Positions 34,666 to 48,446 of a stretch of DNA of 64,000 nt are shown in pieces (position 1 is the stretch's first letter; each line of letters starts with the position of its first letter). Where the stretch lies: assembly GCA_030141605.1 (NCBI GenBank), contig JAQGDQ010000213.1:124001-188000 (forward strand), written 5' to 3'. The position numbers and the translations under genes are program-made. The DNA is from Tubiluchus corallicola (Eukaryota > Priapulida > Priapulimorpha > Priapulimorphida > Tubiluchidae). The notes beneath the pieces were generated by a model. It did no database searches. It saw nothing but the letters and a program-made list of their open reading frames with translations, and was not told where the DNA came from.

Positions 34666-36393
34666 AACTTATTCAATCCCAAATCTTGGTTCGCATTTCT
34701 TAACCGGGTTAGTGCACAGTTAACCGGGACCCTCTGAGTACTGAACGTGTTTTTGCACAGCACCATTCTTTCGCACACTAAAACACGCAAAAATGTGCCC
34801 TGCGTCATCCTTTTCTGTAACTTCGAAACTCCAGGCCTTTCTGCTAACCCAGAATGTGTTAGTTCTTTTTTAGTTCCTTGCTCTTTACTGCGGATTTCAC
34901 AGAGCTTTGAACCACAGTTGCCAGAGGCCCAGCATCATGTTTTCCAGCTTATACATCTGGGGCCAATGTCCAAACTTGCTTTAAATTCGTTCAACCGTGA
35001 GCTTAGCTCATAAACTGTATTTCCAAATTCAGTATTTTAAAGTACAACTCGCCGCTTTTTTGTGTTGTTGGTCAGGTGATCCGAAAAAGTCTGTTTTACG
35101 CTGTTTCATGGCCAACACAAGTCTGACAGAAAAACATGCGCGAGCAGTTGCTATGTTCACTAGTAGATTCGTAAAACGTTTATATGTTGACTTTTGACAG
35201 ACTCTGGACGTTTTTCAACGCACAATTGACACAGACCCGGTAGTATTCACAATTCTTACAGCACATTCAAAGTCGCTTTGCATCCTTGACATTTATCTAC
35301 ATTTGTTACGGCGCTTGATATAAATACTGGAGAAGAATGAGATCTTAGATTTCCATGCACTTGTGAAAGCGAGCTGCTGCTATTTGCAATACTATTATTT
35401 AATGCTTCACTCATGAGGAAAGTAGAGGTAGAAAAGAGTTGATATACGTATTATTGCTAGAGTTGATATATTATATACTAGCTCTTGTCAATGGTATAAT
35501 GACTATTTTGTATCAGCTCTAGTTAGAGAGTATGGGCATAATTATTGAAAAAGCATTCGACGTGTGCAGAGCAATCCTGTTTTGGCAGATCGGGTGTTAT
35601 TTCTATGAATGTCCAGCTGCATATGTATTGAAGTTCTTGGAAAGCAGATGGTACCATATGAAGGTCTGTGTCGAGACGAGTTACAATGGCGTTGGGAACT
35701 ACAAAACAAAATACAAATATCAGAATGGATAAAAATGAATGGAAATTCATGTAATCAAAAACATTTTTCAAACCTTCATATCCAAGAACACGAAGGTAAA
35801 ATCAAGGTACAAGAAGATAGACGAACTGACTCACTGGAGATTTAGGGGATTCAAATGATTAGTACATCTGAAATTTCATTTCAGTCTAACTATTAATGTA
35901 ACAACAATACTAGTTTTTGGGCATTGTGAGCATTTGCAGACAGGGGTCTTTCTTTTTGGAACCTGATACCGTCATTAGTTACGCTGTTACAGTAAAAGTT
36001 ACCAAATGGTTTCTAGTGTGACATTATACTTGTGAAAGAGGAAGATCTCGTACTAGTAAACTTTGAGTCGTACGTGATAGTCTCAAGGCTTTAATCGCCA
36101 AATGACACGTTCGGAATGTAACGGAGCTATCATTTATTTGCTATTCAATAATGCAAATTTTAGCATTCACGATGGGGCGTATTCCAGACGTATTTGCAGA
36201 TCAGACAGATATTTTATGCGTATTTAAGTAACTCCATCAAGCATATTTTAATCGGTATCGAGTTACAAAATGGTAACATTTGTCTCTGCACACTGAACTG
36301 GAGACTAAAATTGTACTAAATTTCCTCTTTCTGAAATCCCACACATTGGATCAGTAGGGTCCCTGACATATAGTTTTAGTTTACTTGCTTTTA
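34666..36393. other. Stretch upstream of gene B, no supported gene
   Basis: Several 60-88-codon frames overlap here. One (35609-35845) looks weakly protein-like because it is rich in Glu, Gln and Lys, but it lacks a domain, a fitting acceptor or a neighbour exon. 36050-36220 resembles 16081-16280 in short blocks (for example GGAGCTATCATTTATTTG against GAGCTGCCATTTGAC), so the upstream region was duplicated with the genes. Confidence 0.35.
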
Positions 36394-36519
36394 GGACAAA
36401 CATATAGCAAAATGTAAATAATATGTAGGTATAAACGGGACCAGCTAACATGTGTCGCGAGACAAGGTCTGGTAACTTTAGAAACTACTACACTCTTTCT
36501 TTCAGGACAGCATATCAAG
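36394..36519 (+). promoter_or_regulatory. Upstream promoter-like module of peroxidase gene B
   Basis: GGACAAACATATAGCAAAAT at 36394, then TATAAAC at 36430 and ACCAGCTAAC, are shared with both candidate first exons of gene A. TTTCTTTCAG ends at 36505, 14 nt before the ATG, and reads as a splice acceptor, either of a 5' UTR intron or for a spliced leader. Confidence 0.45.
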
Positions 36520-39500
36520 ATGAATATTCGAAGGTACGTAGTTGTTTACCTAAATTTATTTAGCAAACAACTTGTTTATCATTTGGGTTGCAATAACACG
36601 AGAAATTTCACACGTTCTTGTCACATATTACTTAGAGTGCATGATAAAAATTATTGGAGTTTTACTACGCCTTTGATCTCGTTTGCATATAATTACAGAT
36701 TTATTTTACCTTGATGACTAAAAATGAAATGCAGTGCCCATAACTAACTATTATGTCAATGTTTCCACTAAAGCAGTAAAACTTTTGTTAGACTGATAGT
36801 TATTTAGAGCTATAATGCTACAAATAAATGAAAATTAAATTTACAGGACTACTGATCTAATGACTAGTTACGTACGATTTTTGCGATATAGCAGTTTGGC
36901 TTTTAGTTGTACGGTATATGGTTTCCTATGGGTGCTCCTGGATGTTTACTATTTGTAGAGATGTCTGCGTAGTGCGTTATGTGCATCTATTTTGCATTGC
37001 TTTTCGAATGCTGCGTAAGTATCTAATGGCACATTCAGACGTAGAGACTTCTCTCGCAACTTGTTGAGCAACTTCTCTCTGAGAGCAAACTTGCAACGTG
37101 TGAACGTTTGGCAACTTCTCTCGCAATTTGTTGCGCAACTTCTCTGTGAGAGTAAAGTTACAACGTGTGAACGGCTTGGCAACTTCTCTCCGCAACTTAT
37201 TGAGCAAGTTAACTCTGATAAACTTTCGCTGGTTTTTCTATAAGTTGCGGGGAAAGTTGCCAAACCGTTCACACGTGCGACTTTACTCTCAGAGAGAAGC
37301 GCTCAACAAATTGCAAGAAAAATCTCTACATCTGAACGCGCCATAATGAATAACAAAGGGCCAAAGATGTTAGTGCAAAAGATATAGGGCCCACAGGAAC
37401 TCCCCATTCTGAACATATTATGTCAGATTGTTGGGCTTTGCTCTTTCTTTTCGATTTAATACGTTATCTTTTACTATGTTAATTGAGTAGTTATGAAATC
37501 ATGTTGTCCTGAGTTTTTGCATAAGGTGACATGAAATGTTTTATCACTGCATTTAACTGACTTTATTAATGTCTCAGTTTAGCACTCCTTTGACTGCGAA
37601 AAACTAACTACATAATCATTTCGGCTGTTTAGGCTCATTTAAAGGTCGACATAATATTACTTGCATTCGTTTCCTCATTTGAATATTCGCCACTCATGTT
37701 CACTAGCTCATGAGTACCCCGTGTAATACACTTAAGTGTAATAATAAACAATGAAAATAATTTCAGTTGGCACCATTTTATATAGCACTCGTCTAAGATG
37801 GCAATGGAATCGCAGCATTATAACGCTTTTCGGTTTTTATTTGCTTAGGAAATAATCCCAAGTTTTCACGCGATCTGCAATGTCATCTACTAAAATAATT
37901 TTTGGAATAATAAATACGTAGTATAGATTACCTTTATGCGTGCATCTAGTCTCTGTGTTTTAAGAGGTTTGCTTATCTTTCGACTGGAATTTACCTTTTG
38001 ACTTAACAGGGTGCTCTTTTTTGTCATCCTGGGGTGTTCCGTTTTTGGCATCATCAACGCCAAGCGAAAGAAAGAGGAAATAGAAAGGATAGAACAGCAA
38101 GCCAGAGTTAACGTCGCCCATCGTACTTCGCAACGCCACTTTACAAGTAGCAAACGAACAGGTTTGTACGAATCTAATACAGTAATTCTAATTCTACAGT
38201 AACAGGAAGTCAAGGGACCATAAACACTAGTGCTCCATTTGAATCGGAAATTCAGAACAGCATAAAAAAAATTATGGAACACAACATGCTCTCACTATTA
38301 ACAATGTAATTTAGCAATAAAATACAGCCCTTCCTCACTACTCGCGAACTGTGGTGGACTTTCCTCACAAAAGTAAGGTATCCGACTTGCCACTGGATTA
38401 GTTTCTGATCGAAACTATTTCCACTGAAAGTTTTGGACTTGACAGATTTGACACAGAGCATTTTTTACAAGGCTGTATATCAGACAAAATAAGACCAGGA
38501 CACTTTCATGAACTCGAAGTAAGATTAGAATGTGTAGTGAAGACATTTAACTGCAAATGCTTGTGCTGATGTTGGAAATGCATGTGTTATTTCCAGAGTG
38601 ACAAAATCAATTCGCAAAATCAGTTGCAAAATTATTAGAAGAGTGCTTTGAAAAAAGTGGCGAAAATAGGAACGCCTACTAGTACAGTAGTTCTTTTCAA
38701 TTTCGTCTAACTTTACCAACAGAATTGCCAAAGCTTCTAGTTCATCTGTACAAATTTTCAAACATTTTGCTTTGTTTGCTAGAAAAACAAAAAAAATACA
38801 GTTAATACTGACTTATGAAGCACCCTTAAGTTACAAAATCGGATAAAATACAATAAATAGTATTGACCAGTTGGTGTATATTACATAATAATGCATCATT
38901 AACGTCCGGTTGCGGAACGCGCGAAAGAGCTATGGATCATTCATTGCCGCAAAAAACGATACATTATAATGATTTTAGAGCATGAAACAACTGTTGTAAG
39001 TTCAGAAAATTCTGGACCTATATGCTGTCGCCAGATTTGGATGCAGATTAGGATTAAGTCGAGCGCTTGTGTATATGCCGTTAGGCGCATTTCAATTTTT
39101 ATTATAACTGAAAAAGGACCTTAAATGACATTAACAAAATTGTGAAAGTTAAATAAATTGTGCCCTCCGAGTATAACTGCACAAACTCTTTATATATAGC
39201 TATCCTTTGGCGATAAATTAACAATTTAATTCTTATGGTAGGAAATATCTTGGAATGTCCAATGGCGAGAAAGTCGAAAAAATTTCACAAAGCCAGTGAT
39301 AAATCAAAGGGAAGATCAATCCTTGCTGAAATAGCCCTGGAGACCACAAGAATACTTATCTCACAGTGAGAATATTTATTGCACTCTAAATAAACAGCTC
39401 ATAGCACAGACAATGTGTTTTTAGATAGAGGCTAGGTACTTCTAATTTAAAAGGCATGTGGAAAATATATATTTTACCTGAAAATTTTCGTGAAAAGTTT

Positions 39501-42500
39501 CGTGAAAATTTGTTAATTTAAATTTTAATGGTCGTAGTGCTTTTGAACAAGGTATCCTTGATTACAGCAATAGGAAACAGAGCTCAACGGGCTGAAGTTG
39601 CTCGGACATGATAGCTCATGGGAATTCGAGTCCCTTTGGCTTGTTATTGGCTACGTTGGCTTCTAAAATAATGATTTTTCAGAAGTGTTGTTGGTAACTT
39701 CATTTTGGACTGCTATCAATTGGAAAATTCTGTCGTAGAAATTTTTTTCACTATGGCTGTCGTGAAAACTCTAAGCCTAAACAAACTGTAGTTGATGTAG
39801 TAGTTTTTCAATAAGCTAAACTTTTGTAAAGTACGAAGTAAACCAAATCTGAGAAAGAAAACAAAATTCATAGCCTGTGCTCAACGCTTTGAAGCTTAAT
39901 TTGCAAAAAATTCTCCCACTTTATTCGCGATTTGCTCCTCGAAAACGTTTTTCTCGCAAACTAATTGATTCTTTTTTCAGAGGAACAGAGGACGCATTTG
40001 GTATTAGTCTCAAAGCCACCGTAGATTGTAACCCTAGCTTAGATTGTACTGAAGCAGCAACTAGCCGGTACAGGTAAAAAAAACACCACTGAATTGAAAT
40101 CATACGTTAGCTTAATTTTACACGCTTGGATTTGAAAAGTTATTTCCCTGACGTTGGAACTTTTCATCTGTACTATATTTTAACTGATAATTGCTAATGA
40201 ATGTAAACTTCACCGTAATAAAAATTTTCTATCAAATTAATATAGAACATACGATGGATCATGTAACAATATCAATAATCCGACTTGGGGACAAGCTGTG
40301 ATGGCTTACCGCAGGCAAGTTGAGGCAGACTACTGTGATGGAAGTAAGTTGTAAACTGTATAATTATGGGCCTAAGTACATATGCCAACCTAGTCTATGC
40401 TAGACAACAACGACGATAACGACACCAACACAACAGCAACGACAATAACAAGAACAACAATATTAAATCCTTTAAATGCTTCACGGTACATTATCAGCTT
40501 ACTTTACTGTAGGAAAATGCTTTTGCACAGGCTTGCCCCAATCGAAGTTTTAACAAATATCTTTCTATTTTCATTAAAGTAAGTGAACCGCGTTGTAGAA
40601 AACTGAGCGATGGCAATAGCGAAGCTCTTCCGAATGCTCGCAAGATATCTGTTACATACCATGGCCTCGATGTAACATTCACTGAAGATGACTCCCTGTT
40701 TTTGATGCAGTGGGGACAGTTTTTGGACCACGATATCACCCACACACCAACTTATGACGATCCAGGTCGTACGTATAACTTTTTAACATTTAACAAATTT
40801 ATGCAATAATTATAATGGATTTGTATAAAATAATGTATGCAAGTAATCAAATTTTAGGAATTTATCAAAACAGTAATATTCCCCGAGAATTTCACACTTC
40901 CGTTAACAAAATTGCAATTTATTTGTTGTGTTACAGTATACGTGGTCAGGGCCGGTGCTACCATTGAGCAAATTAGGCAGCCGCTTAGGGCGTTGACCTC
41001 AGTGGGGCGCAAAACGGAATCTTAAAAATACAAATTGTTGAACTAGTGAACTATTGTCATTGTTATAATCGTTTTGGTAATTAGTATTCTTGGGCATGTA
41101 CATTTTATTGTATGCTATAATTTTATTTGTATTTTAAATACTTATATTTTAATTCACTATATTACACTCGTAGTTCTCGCACATTTCTTGCACTTGCCAT
41201 CTAGCAGTGTAAGTCTTTTACTATAGGCACGGTTAATGATATGACACATTGTACGATATTTATAAATCCATTCTCGTATTTTTCTTTTTATTTTTTAAGT
41301 TTTATATTTTTATTTATTCTTTGTTTTTAATACAAAAACGTTATATTATATGGTATTTGACAAAAAATGTTGGATTTTGCAGTTGCATGCTGTCCACTCG
41401 ACGAGACTGGAATGCAGCCCAGTGACAAATGTTATTCAATTGATGTAGATGAGAACGATCCTTTCTACGGTGGTAAACCAGATTTTGAATGTATCCCAAT
41501 AGTTCGTTCAATGCCCGGACAGTGTGAAACAGGTAACAGAAGCATGTTAAATTTTGTCCCGCTTTGGCAATTAAAACGTGTAATAGTAAGAAACGCTAAA
41601 AAATTTAGTTTTAAATTATTTTGTAATCGTTTGACGTTTTACTAGGCAGCCAAAGCAATTTTTTGAAGCAGCATTTGATTCGCAAAACTGTTTTGCGTTT
41701 TTATTTCTTCTTTTGAAATTTTCCTGCGTTAGTCTTAAGGCTACACCAAAACGTCTTGAAAACATTTATTTTGCTTTAGGTCCCCGGGAGCAACTAAATC
41801 AAATCACTGCATACATAGATGGTTCTGTTGTGTATGGATCAGACCTGGACACTGCAAACCGACTGCGTGAACATAATGCTGGTGAGATATTACTGAGGAA
41901 CTGATGAAGCTAATTTCATTCTGTGGAAACTTTATTTAATGTGGATTAGCTAAAGAGTTACGCAACTGAAAAATAATATTTCCACTATGTTAGCCTGTAC
42001 TTAAAATGTGCACTGGAAATTGACAAAATATAAAAGGCTGTTTAAATGAACTGGCAGTTATCAATGCCTCGCTGACTAGATAATGAGTAAGAAAGCCAGA
42101 ATTAATAAATCATAGTTGTTTATACTCAGCAACAATTAAGTTAGAGGCTAGTGAATCGATGAAAAATGGAGACGCTGAAAATGTATGAGTCAGTTGGGCT
42201 TCAACAAGAAGCACCGAGATTAGAACGCTTTGGGTTAATTTTTGTTGGTCAGTAATAGCCAGGTTAATAAGTACTAGAATAGGTTTTATAGGATATAGAA
42301 TCTTGGTAACTGCTGTTGGGTATTTGGTGTTCACAGTCAAGTTGAACTTTTTAATATTGGTAGCTTATTAAATCACAAAGTGAAACCACTTTTGAAGCCA
42401 AGCACTACGTTTCAAAAATAATGAATCAGGTATAATCAGCAGGTTCCATCACAAAACTACATATGTGCTTTAAAAAAATTTGTTGCAATTATCAAGGGCT

Positions 42501-45500
42501 AATGAAGACAAGTGAAATTGCTGGAGGGCGGCCAGTTTTACCTAAAAGCGAAATTGATGGTAGTTGCCAAGATGCTAATGGCATTGCTATTGCGTGTTAT
42601 GACGGAGGTAAGAAACGTGTTAAAGTGAAGCCTGTTATAAAATTTATATCAAATTCGCCTTTCGTGTAAGTGAATTTATACAAGGTTGTGCAATTCGTTA
42701 TTATAGTACAATAAGTTACTCGCATGATGTGCACTGCAAATGTTTTTTAACAATATATCAGCTTATGTAAAATTTTTTATAAGCCTCTGAATGGTAACAT
42801 TCCACCGCCGATGAAAGCTTATAATTGCAGAATAAATGTAAAACTATGTTTAAAGAAAAATTATAACAGATTGCAAAATAGCTGGGAAGTACAGGGTTGC
42901 CATGGATATTATATTTTTCATCAATATACATATCCACTTCCATAGATTTTACGGTGATAATATCCATTCATATCCATGCATGCAATACATATACATGTAT
43001 ATTACAGGCAAAGTATGAAACCAGACATTATACAGAATGCGGAGTGCCAAAACAAACTAGGCAAAGTGTCTAGAATAATTTTTCTACAAGTTTGCTAAGC
43101 ATTATAACGCAATTTTTTAAAGCAAACTAATTTTTAGATTTTGGGTGTTTTTTTAGCTAATATAGAAATAAAACAGATAGTCAATTGATTTGCTGTAATT
43201 TTCCTAGGCATTTTATATAATTTCATTAAAATTTAGGAAGAATGTTTGAAAAAGTCGTGTTTCGGTGTGCTTGCAAGTTTAAAGGGTACATATGTTCGTT
43301 CGTTCACTGATCTTTTCACGTGTCAGCGAATTTAGGTTTCTCCCGATGTCGCTCCTTCTCTGTGGTGGCGACGTTGATGACGTAAGAAAACAATTCTTGC
43401 TTGAAATATTCAGCGACACAGACGGCGTTCGAGAGTTGGGAAAGAGTACAATTGAGCTTGTCGCGTGGTCATTTTGCCCTGCTGCTTATTTTTCTTCTCT
43501 CTTCCTCCTTTGCCTTCGAAAGGCTGGGTTATATTGTGGATGGTCCTATGCCTGATGGAATCCCGCATAGCCGTTGGGCTTCATTTTCGAATGTTTCAAA
43601 TTTGATTCCTGCTTGCTTTGCTTGAACGTTGGTATTAATCGGTCTTTGTTTTTGTGGTCTTTTGCCAGTTACGAGTATACTAAAGAGAATTTGGTGATGA
43701 AACTTGGTCTTGTTCATTTGATGCATTGTTGTTGATGTAGTAGTCGCATTTGATATACATGAGAAAGCAAAGTTTTTGCTAATGGAAATGTTGAGCTTCC
43801 AGATGTTACGATAACAGAGGGTCCAAGTTTTGCAGCCATATAGCAAGATTGAGATGACAACAGCTTCATCATTTCGCAAGTTTCTCAAAAGTCACGCGAG
43901 CTGTTTGTTACGCCGTGTCTTTCTTGGAAGTCAGTTTAACAATTAACTCCGCCCGCTTACTTGAATTACTTACTTAATTAAGTACATCTTCTATACATTC
44001 TATGCAATACTCAGGTAATGTACAAAATATCTCCGAAAAATTTGGTTCAACATGAATTATGTTCATTTTCCAAAATCTTTTTACGCATTCTAGGAATATC
44101 CTAGTTATTGCGCATTTATTTTTCACTTTTCTTGAAATACCTAGGTATTTTATAAAGTGTCTAAATTTTGCACATTGCCTGTAAGTTATATACTGCCTAT
44201 CCTGTAAACATATGTCTTATGAACATATGTCAAACACAACTGGTTTCTACCTTCTACTAATATTAAAATATACGAAATTAAACCAAAAACTTTTTTAATG
44301 AAATGCACTTTCGTTATTTTTCTAGACTATAGAGAAATATATATAAATGTCATCATTGCGTACATTGTTGCGCCGCCATTTCACAAAAACCAATAAAACG
44401 CACGCAAGTATGGACGTCCCACAATTTTTTCCTTGAAATGCAGCAAAATTACTGTCGGCTTCTCCAGGACATAATTGAAAACGGATGTGTTTAATCGTTT
44501 CAATATATGCTCAATAGATTTCTGGATGGTCGCTTTCTTTACAGGAGACGAAAGAGCCAATGAGCAGCTTGGCTTGCAAGTCCTCCAAGTTCTTTTCCTC
44601 AGAGAACACAATCGCATTGCAGCAGCCATTGGTGAAGAAAAACCTGAATGGGAGGATGAAAAGATTTTCCAAGAAGCAAGAAGAATTCTTGGCGCAGAAC
44701 TACAGGTGCGCTTACTACTTTAGTGCAACACGCATAAAACTGGGCATACCTAATTTCCTATGTATATACATGTATATATACACCCGCTTCATAAATAACA
44801 CAATACATAATAAGGTTTATTAAGTTTTTATTAGAAACATTAGATTTTTCTAATAAAAATTAAATAAATTTTTTGATACATTGGGTTGTTTATGAAACAG
44901 CTATTGTTCTTACTATAAAAAATTTGAAAACTTTCGCACAAATATAAAATTGTACAAAATTATATAGAAAAAATTACATAGAATACTAAAGTTCCTTTTG
45001 GAAAATATTGTATTATAGGTTATTACGCAGCAAGAATTTTTGCCTGGAATTTTTTCACGCGAAGACATAAAGAGATTTCATTTAGATTCAGCAAGCTATC
45101 TCGGATACAGTGCCACTACTGATGCTACCATAGACAATTCTTTCTCCACTGCAGCTTATAGGTAACCGTGAAAAACCAAACACAAGATGTGCAATGCACG
45201 GGTGCTTATTTTCAAATTGTTATTAACGCATTTAGTGTGATTTGGTTTACGGAATCAAATTTTGATAAAATGCTTGATAAGTACTGTTTGTTAATATTAG
45301 AAAGAGACATGCATTTAAATTATTTTAGGCAACATGATGTGGCAACACCCTTACTACATGCGTCGGTTTGGCGACGAAGACAAAACTGTTTCAGTTATCA
45401 TATGGGATATTTTCTAAAACCTGCAGCCTATAGAACTCTGATATCATCTAATATCTTATTTAATAATAGATGAACAATTGTGTGACCTCATACTCACAAT

Positions 45501-48404
45501 TTTTAGATTTGGACACTCAATGGTTGGATCCGAGTATAGTCGCCAGTGGGCTGACGGGAGTAAAGATGATGTCAGAGTATCAGACACATTCTTTAATCCA
45601 ACATTTTCAGAGGATACAACTGAGACCATAGATCCAACACTGAAAGCCATGAGCATGTTCAAATCTTGGGGGACAGATAGGTACGTGTACACGACTGTAC
45701 AGAGCACTTGATGACTGAACCTGTCTAAGTTATTTGTACTGATCTCATAAATATCATTTTGTGACATCGCTTTAGTGAGTCGACAATTACCTGCCAAGCA
45801 ATAAAAAATGATACACAGATCAACTGATTATACGTTTATACATTTGACTGGATAGAGATCGTGATGCTCAAGGCTGCAGTGTCATCTGTCAAAACACTTG
45901 TATATATTACGTCTTCAATTTTCATTACGTCTAAGAAGCATCCCACGCCATCGCTTTGTTTGGCATAAATAAACGACCCCTGGGTTACATATACATGCAG
46001 TTAGCAGTCATTTTCTTGCAAAAAACTGTGATTCATCCAGAAATCGTTCGCAAGCATTTCTGTCTGGCTTTCAGATTCATTGTCGAAGATTTGCGGAACC
46101 AATTATTTCGCGACTATGACAAGCAACTTGGACAAGATCTTTCTGCCATCAATATTCAGCGAGGAAGAGAGCATGGTATGGCTTCCTATGTGGCTCACAG
46201 GTAAGCCCAAACATCTTTATAAATGTGTGAAACACGTCCATAAAATTTCAAAACGATGACATAATTACGAGGAAGGCTGTTTTTATTTCTATTTGCAATA
46301 ATTAAGTTGACTAATTACTGCCATCGTATTTGAATAAATAATTAAACGGAAACTGGTATCTTTGCAGAGAATGGGCAGCTGAAAAGTGCGATATAAAGTT
46401 CACAGACGTTTCTAGTATCAACGATTTGCCTAATATAAGCAAAGAGAACAAGGAACTGCTTATCCAGGTTTATGGGTAAATAAAGTGCACTGCCATTTGT
46501 TTTTTCTTTAATTTTTTCACATTCTCATAAAATAGTTTTATGTTTAATTAAACTGCAGGCAAGACAGCGGAAATTTATTTACTGAGTTTAGTTATTTATT
46601 ATTAGGCACAAAAAATTACCAGGCACTAAAGTTATAAGACTCGTACATTTATGCACGTAAAAAGTGAACAGTAAATTTTACGTCTGTGTTCAAAGAAACT
46701 GTAACTTCTGCAAATCCTCGCAAAACTTTCTGCAGTAAATTTTCGGAAAAAATTAAATAGTAAAATAAATGTTTTAATAATAAAAATTGCCAACAACTTG
46801 AACATTTTTAAATCAGAAAAGTGTATTATGTGAATCAACATTTGTAAGCTACGCTGAAAATCGTTTGTTAACACTTACTTTTCATGCTAGCTCGTTTATT
46901 TTTAGTGACTGCCCAGAATGTATCGATTTATTCCCTGGTGGACTGGCTGAATATCTGGTACCAGGTGCAAATCTTGGGCCAACTTTTTCTTGCATCATCG
47001 GAAGGCAATTCGAATCTATAATACATGGAGATCGATATTGGTACCAGAATGCTTTTACACCGGGTAAGGAATTGCTAGAAGTAGTTTAATAGTCTATCAA
47101 TGGTTATGGGCTATTTGCTATATTTAAATGTTATATGGTTATACAAGTCGGCCCGATAGGCAGGAAAGTTCTTATATCATCGTGTACATGATGTTGAGTA
47201 AGCAGATATAGACAAGTGGGTAGGCAGGCATGGTTCCTTTAAAACATGCTGCAGGTGTAGTGACTTACCGAATTTATTTTTCATGCTAATCATACAGTAT
47301 GACATTGCACTTTTTGACACTTGCAAAAGAGTGCAATCTGACTGTTGTGCTTAAAATTGATCACGAACGAATAAAAAGCAAGTTGAAGCAAAACCTTGAC
47401 AGATATAATGTTATTCTAAATAAAAATAAGCAAACTATTCCACTACGCATTTATTCTTTCTAATGATAGCACTTTCACTGGCAGAAAGTTCCTGCATTTG
47501 TGTAAATGGATTTGCTGTTTTACATAAAATACAGCGAGTGAAAATTTGACTGCAGACTATATTGAGTTTCCGCGGGATTCATTAATTTTGCATCGTTGGG
47601 TGACTGCCTGACTTTTCGTAGTTTGTTTATTTACTTGTTTGTTCGATTTTTTTTTCATTGTCCATCCATTCGAATTGTTTTGTCAGTTGTTTGTTTATTA
47701 GTTCAGTGGCAGGCGATCTTGTTTGTTTTGTTGGTCGGGCATATGTCGTTTGATTTAGTTGGTGGTGTATTTTTGTTTTAATTACTGGTTCATTCGATTG
47801 ATTGTGGCGCATTTAACTCTTCTTATTCAATCTTTCATTCTTCCTAGCTATCTGCGCAGGAGAGTGCTTCACTTGTTTTTTATTAGAACCAAAAATTGAA
47901 GTAAGATAAGTTGCGAAATTGCGTTTAACGGCTAATTGCAATCTTTTTCTTTAACCCATTGCGTGAATACTAAATTGCTGAAACTTTGAAATATTCAAAG
48001 ATGTTCTTCCTGTACATCATGGATGCTTTAACGGACCAAGTTAACGTAAAACAGGCCTGTACCTGTCACTGTTCGTGAGATAATAACAGATGGGTTATTG
48101 CCTTTTATATCAAAACTGGCAGCCTACTATTAGAAACAAAAATGGCGAGAACTGTGAATGTTGATCGAATAATTTTGTACTGATATAAAATGTTTTCACG
48201 GTATTAATTTTTCTAGCACAAATAGCTGAAATTCAGAAGGTAACGTTGGCGGGTGTTATATGTGAAAACACGGACATCACGGAAATTCAACCATCGGCAT
48301 TCCATGTTGTGAAGCCAAGGAATGGCAATGGTGGAAAAGAGAGATACTTGAAACCCTGTTCCGAGATTGAATCACCTAATATTTCTGTGTTTTTGGACGC
48401 ATAA
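36520..48404 (+). CDS. Secreted animal heme peroxidase (peroxidasin/MPO superfamily), gene B, 16 exons
   Basis: Exons: 36520-36533, 38010-38161, 39242-39365, 39981-40073, 40246-40343, 40580-40765, 41383-41532, 41780-41881, 42497-42607, 44545-44705, 45019-45161, 45507-45680, 46075-46200, 46368-46475, 46906-47063, 48217-48404; 695 aa. It is a tandem paralogue of gene A with identical intron phases; only exons 6, 11 and 16 differ in length, by 3-6 bases. The signal peptide ends near NA-KRKKEE (residue 22). Catalytic residues: WGQFLDHD with distal His 211; TAYIDGS calcium loop near 282-288; GDERANEQ with Arg 347 and Glu 350; FGHS with proximal His 448; LRNQLF; INIQRGREHG. Four Cys-rich segments (exons 4-7) probably form disulfides. 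Its role should match gene A, secreted H2O2-dependent oxidation; substrate unknown. Introns hold a Harbinger-like MITE, a tRNA-like relic, a hAT-like end and a LINE fragment. Confidence 0.93.
37027..37343. mobile_element. PIF/Harbinger-like MITE in gene B intron 1
   Basis: Terminal inverted repeats TGGCACATTCAGACGTAGAG (left) and the complement TGGCGCGTTCAGATGTAGAG (right) are flanked by TAA on both sides, the TWA duplication typical of PIF/Harbinger. The interior repeats a ~70-bp module (CAACGTGTGAACG...GGCAACTTCTCTC), first direct and then inverted. There is no transposase; the open frames across it come from the repeats. Confidence 0.75.
39574..39640 (+). repeat. Possible tRNA-derived relic in gene B intron 3
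   Basis: AGCTCAACGGGC resembles an A-box and GGGAATTCGAGTCCC a B-box/T-arm about 40 nt further on. No full cloverleaf is apparent. Confidence 0.25.
40945..41030 (+). mobile_element. hAT-like transposon end in gene B intron 6
   Basis: CAGGGCCGGTGCTACCATTG followed by GGCAGCCGCTTAGGGCG and GGGGCGCAAAA resembles the terminal sequence shared by many animal hAT-type non-autonomous elements. That resemblance is from memory of the family. The opposite terminus was not found in this intron. Confidence 0.4.
43529..43888 (-). mobile_element. LINE reverse transcriptase C-terminal fragment in gene B intron 9
   Basis: The minus-strand frame begins with AVVISILLYGCKTWTL followed by RNIWKLN, matching the post-catalytic block of non-LTR reverse transcriptases (LLYGCETWTLxRRxIxKL). 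The rest is diverged and lacks the catalytic domain. This is a 5'-truncated, decayed insertion, antisense to gene B. Confidence 0.75.
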
Positions 48405-48440
48405 TAATTACCAGTAAATTTGAGTATTCATTCAGAGTTT

Positions 48441-48446
48441 AATAAA
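48441..48446 (+). promoter_or_regulatory. Candidate polyadenylation signal of gene B
   Basis: AATAAA 37 nt after the stop codon at 48402-48404. The first such hexamer downstream and at normal distance for a short 3' UTR. Confidence 0.6.

Noticed and set aside
36949-37346. Overlapping Arg/Leu-rich frames on both strands
   Set aside because: Artefacts of the Harbinger-like MITE and its inverted modules.
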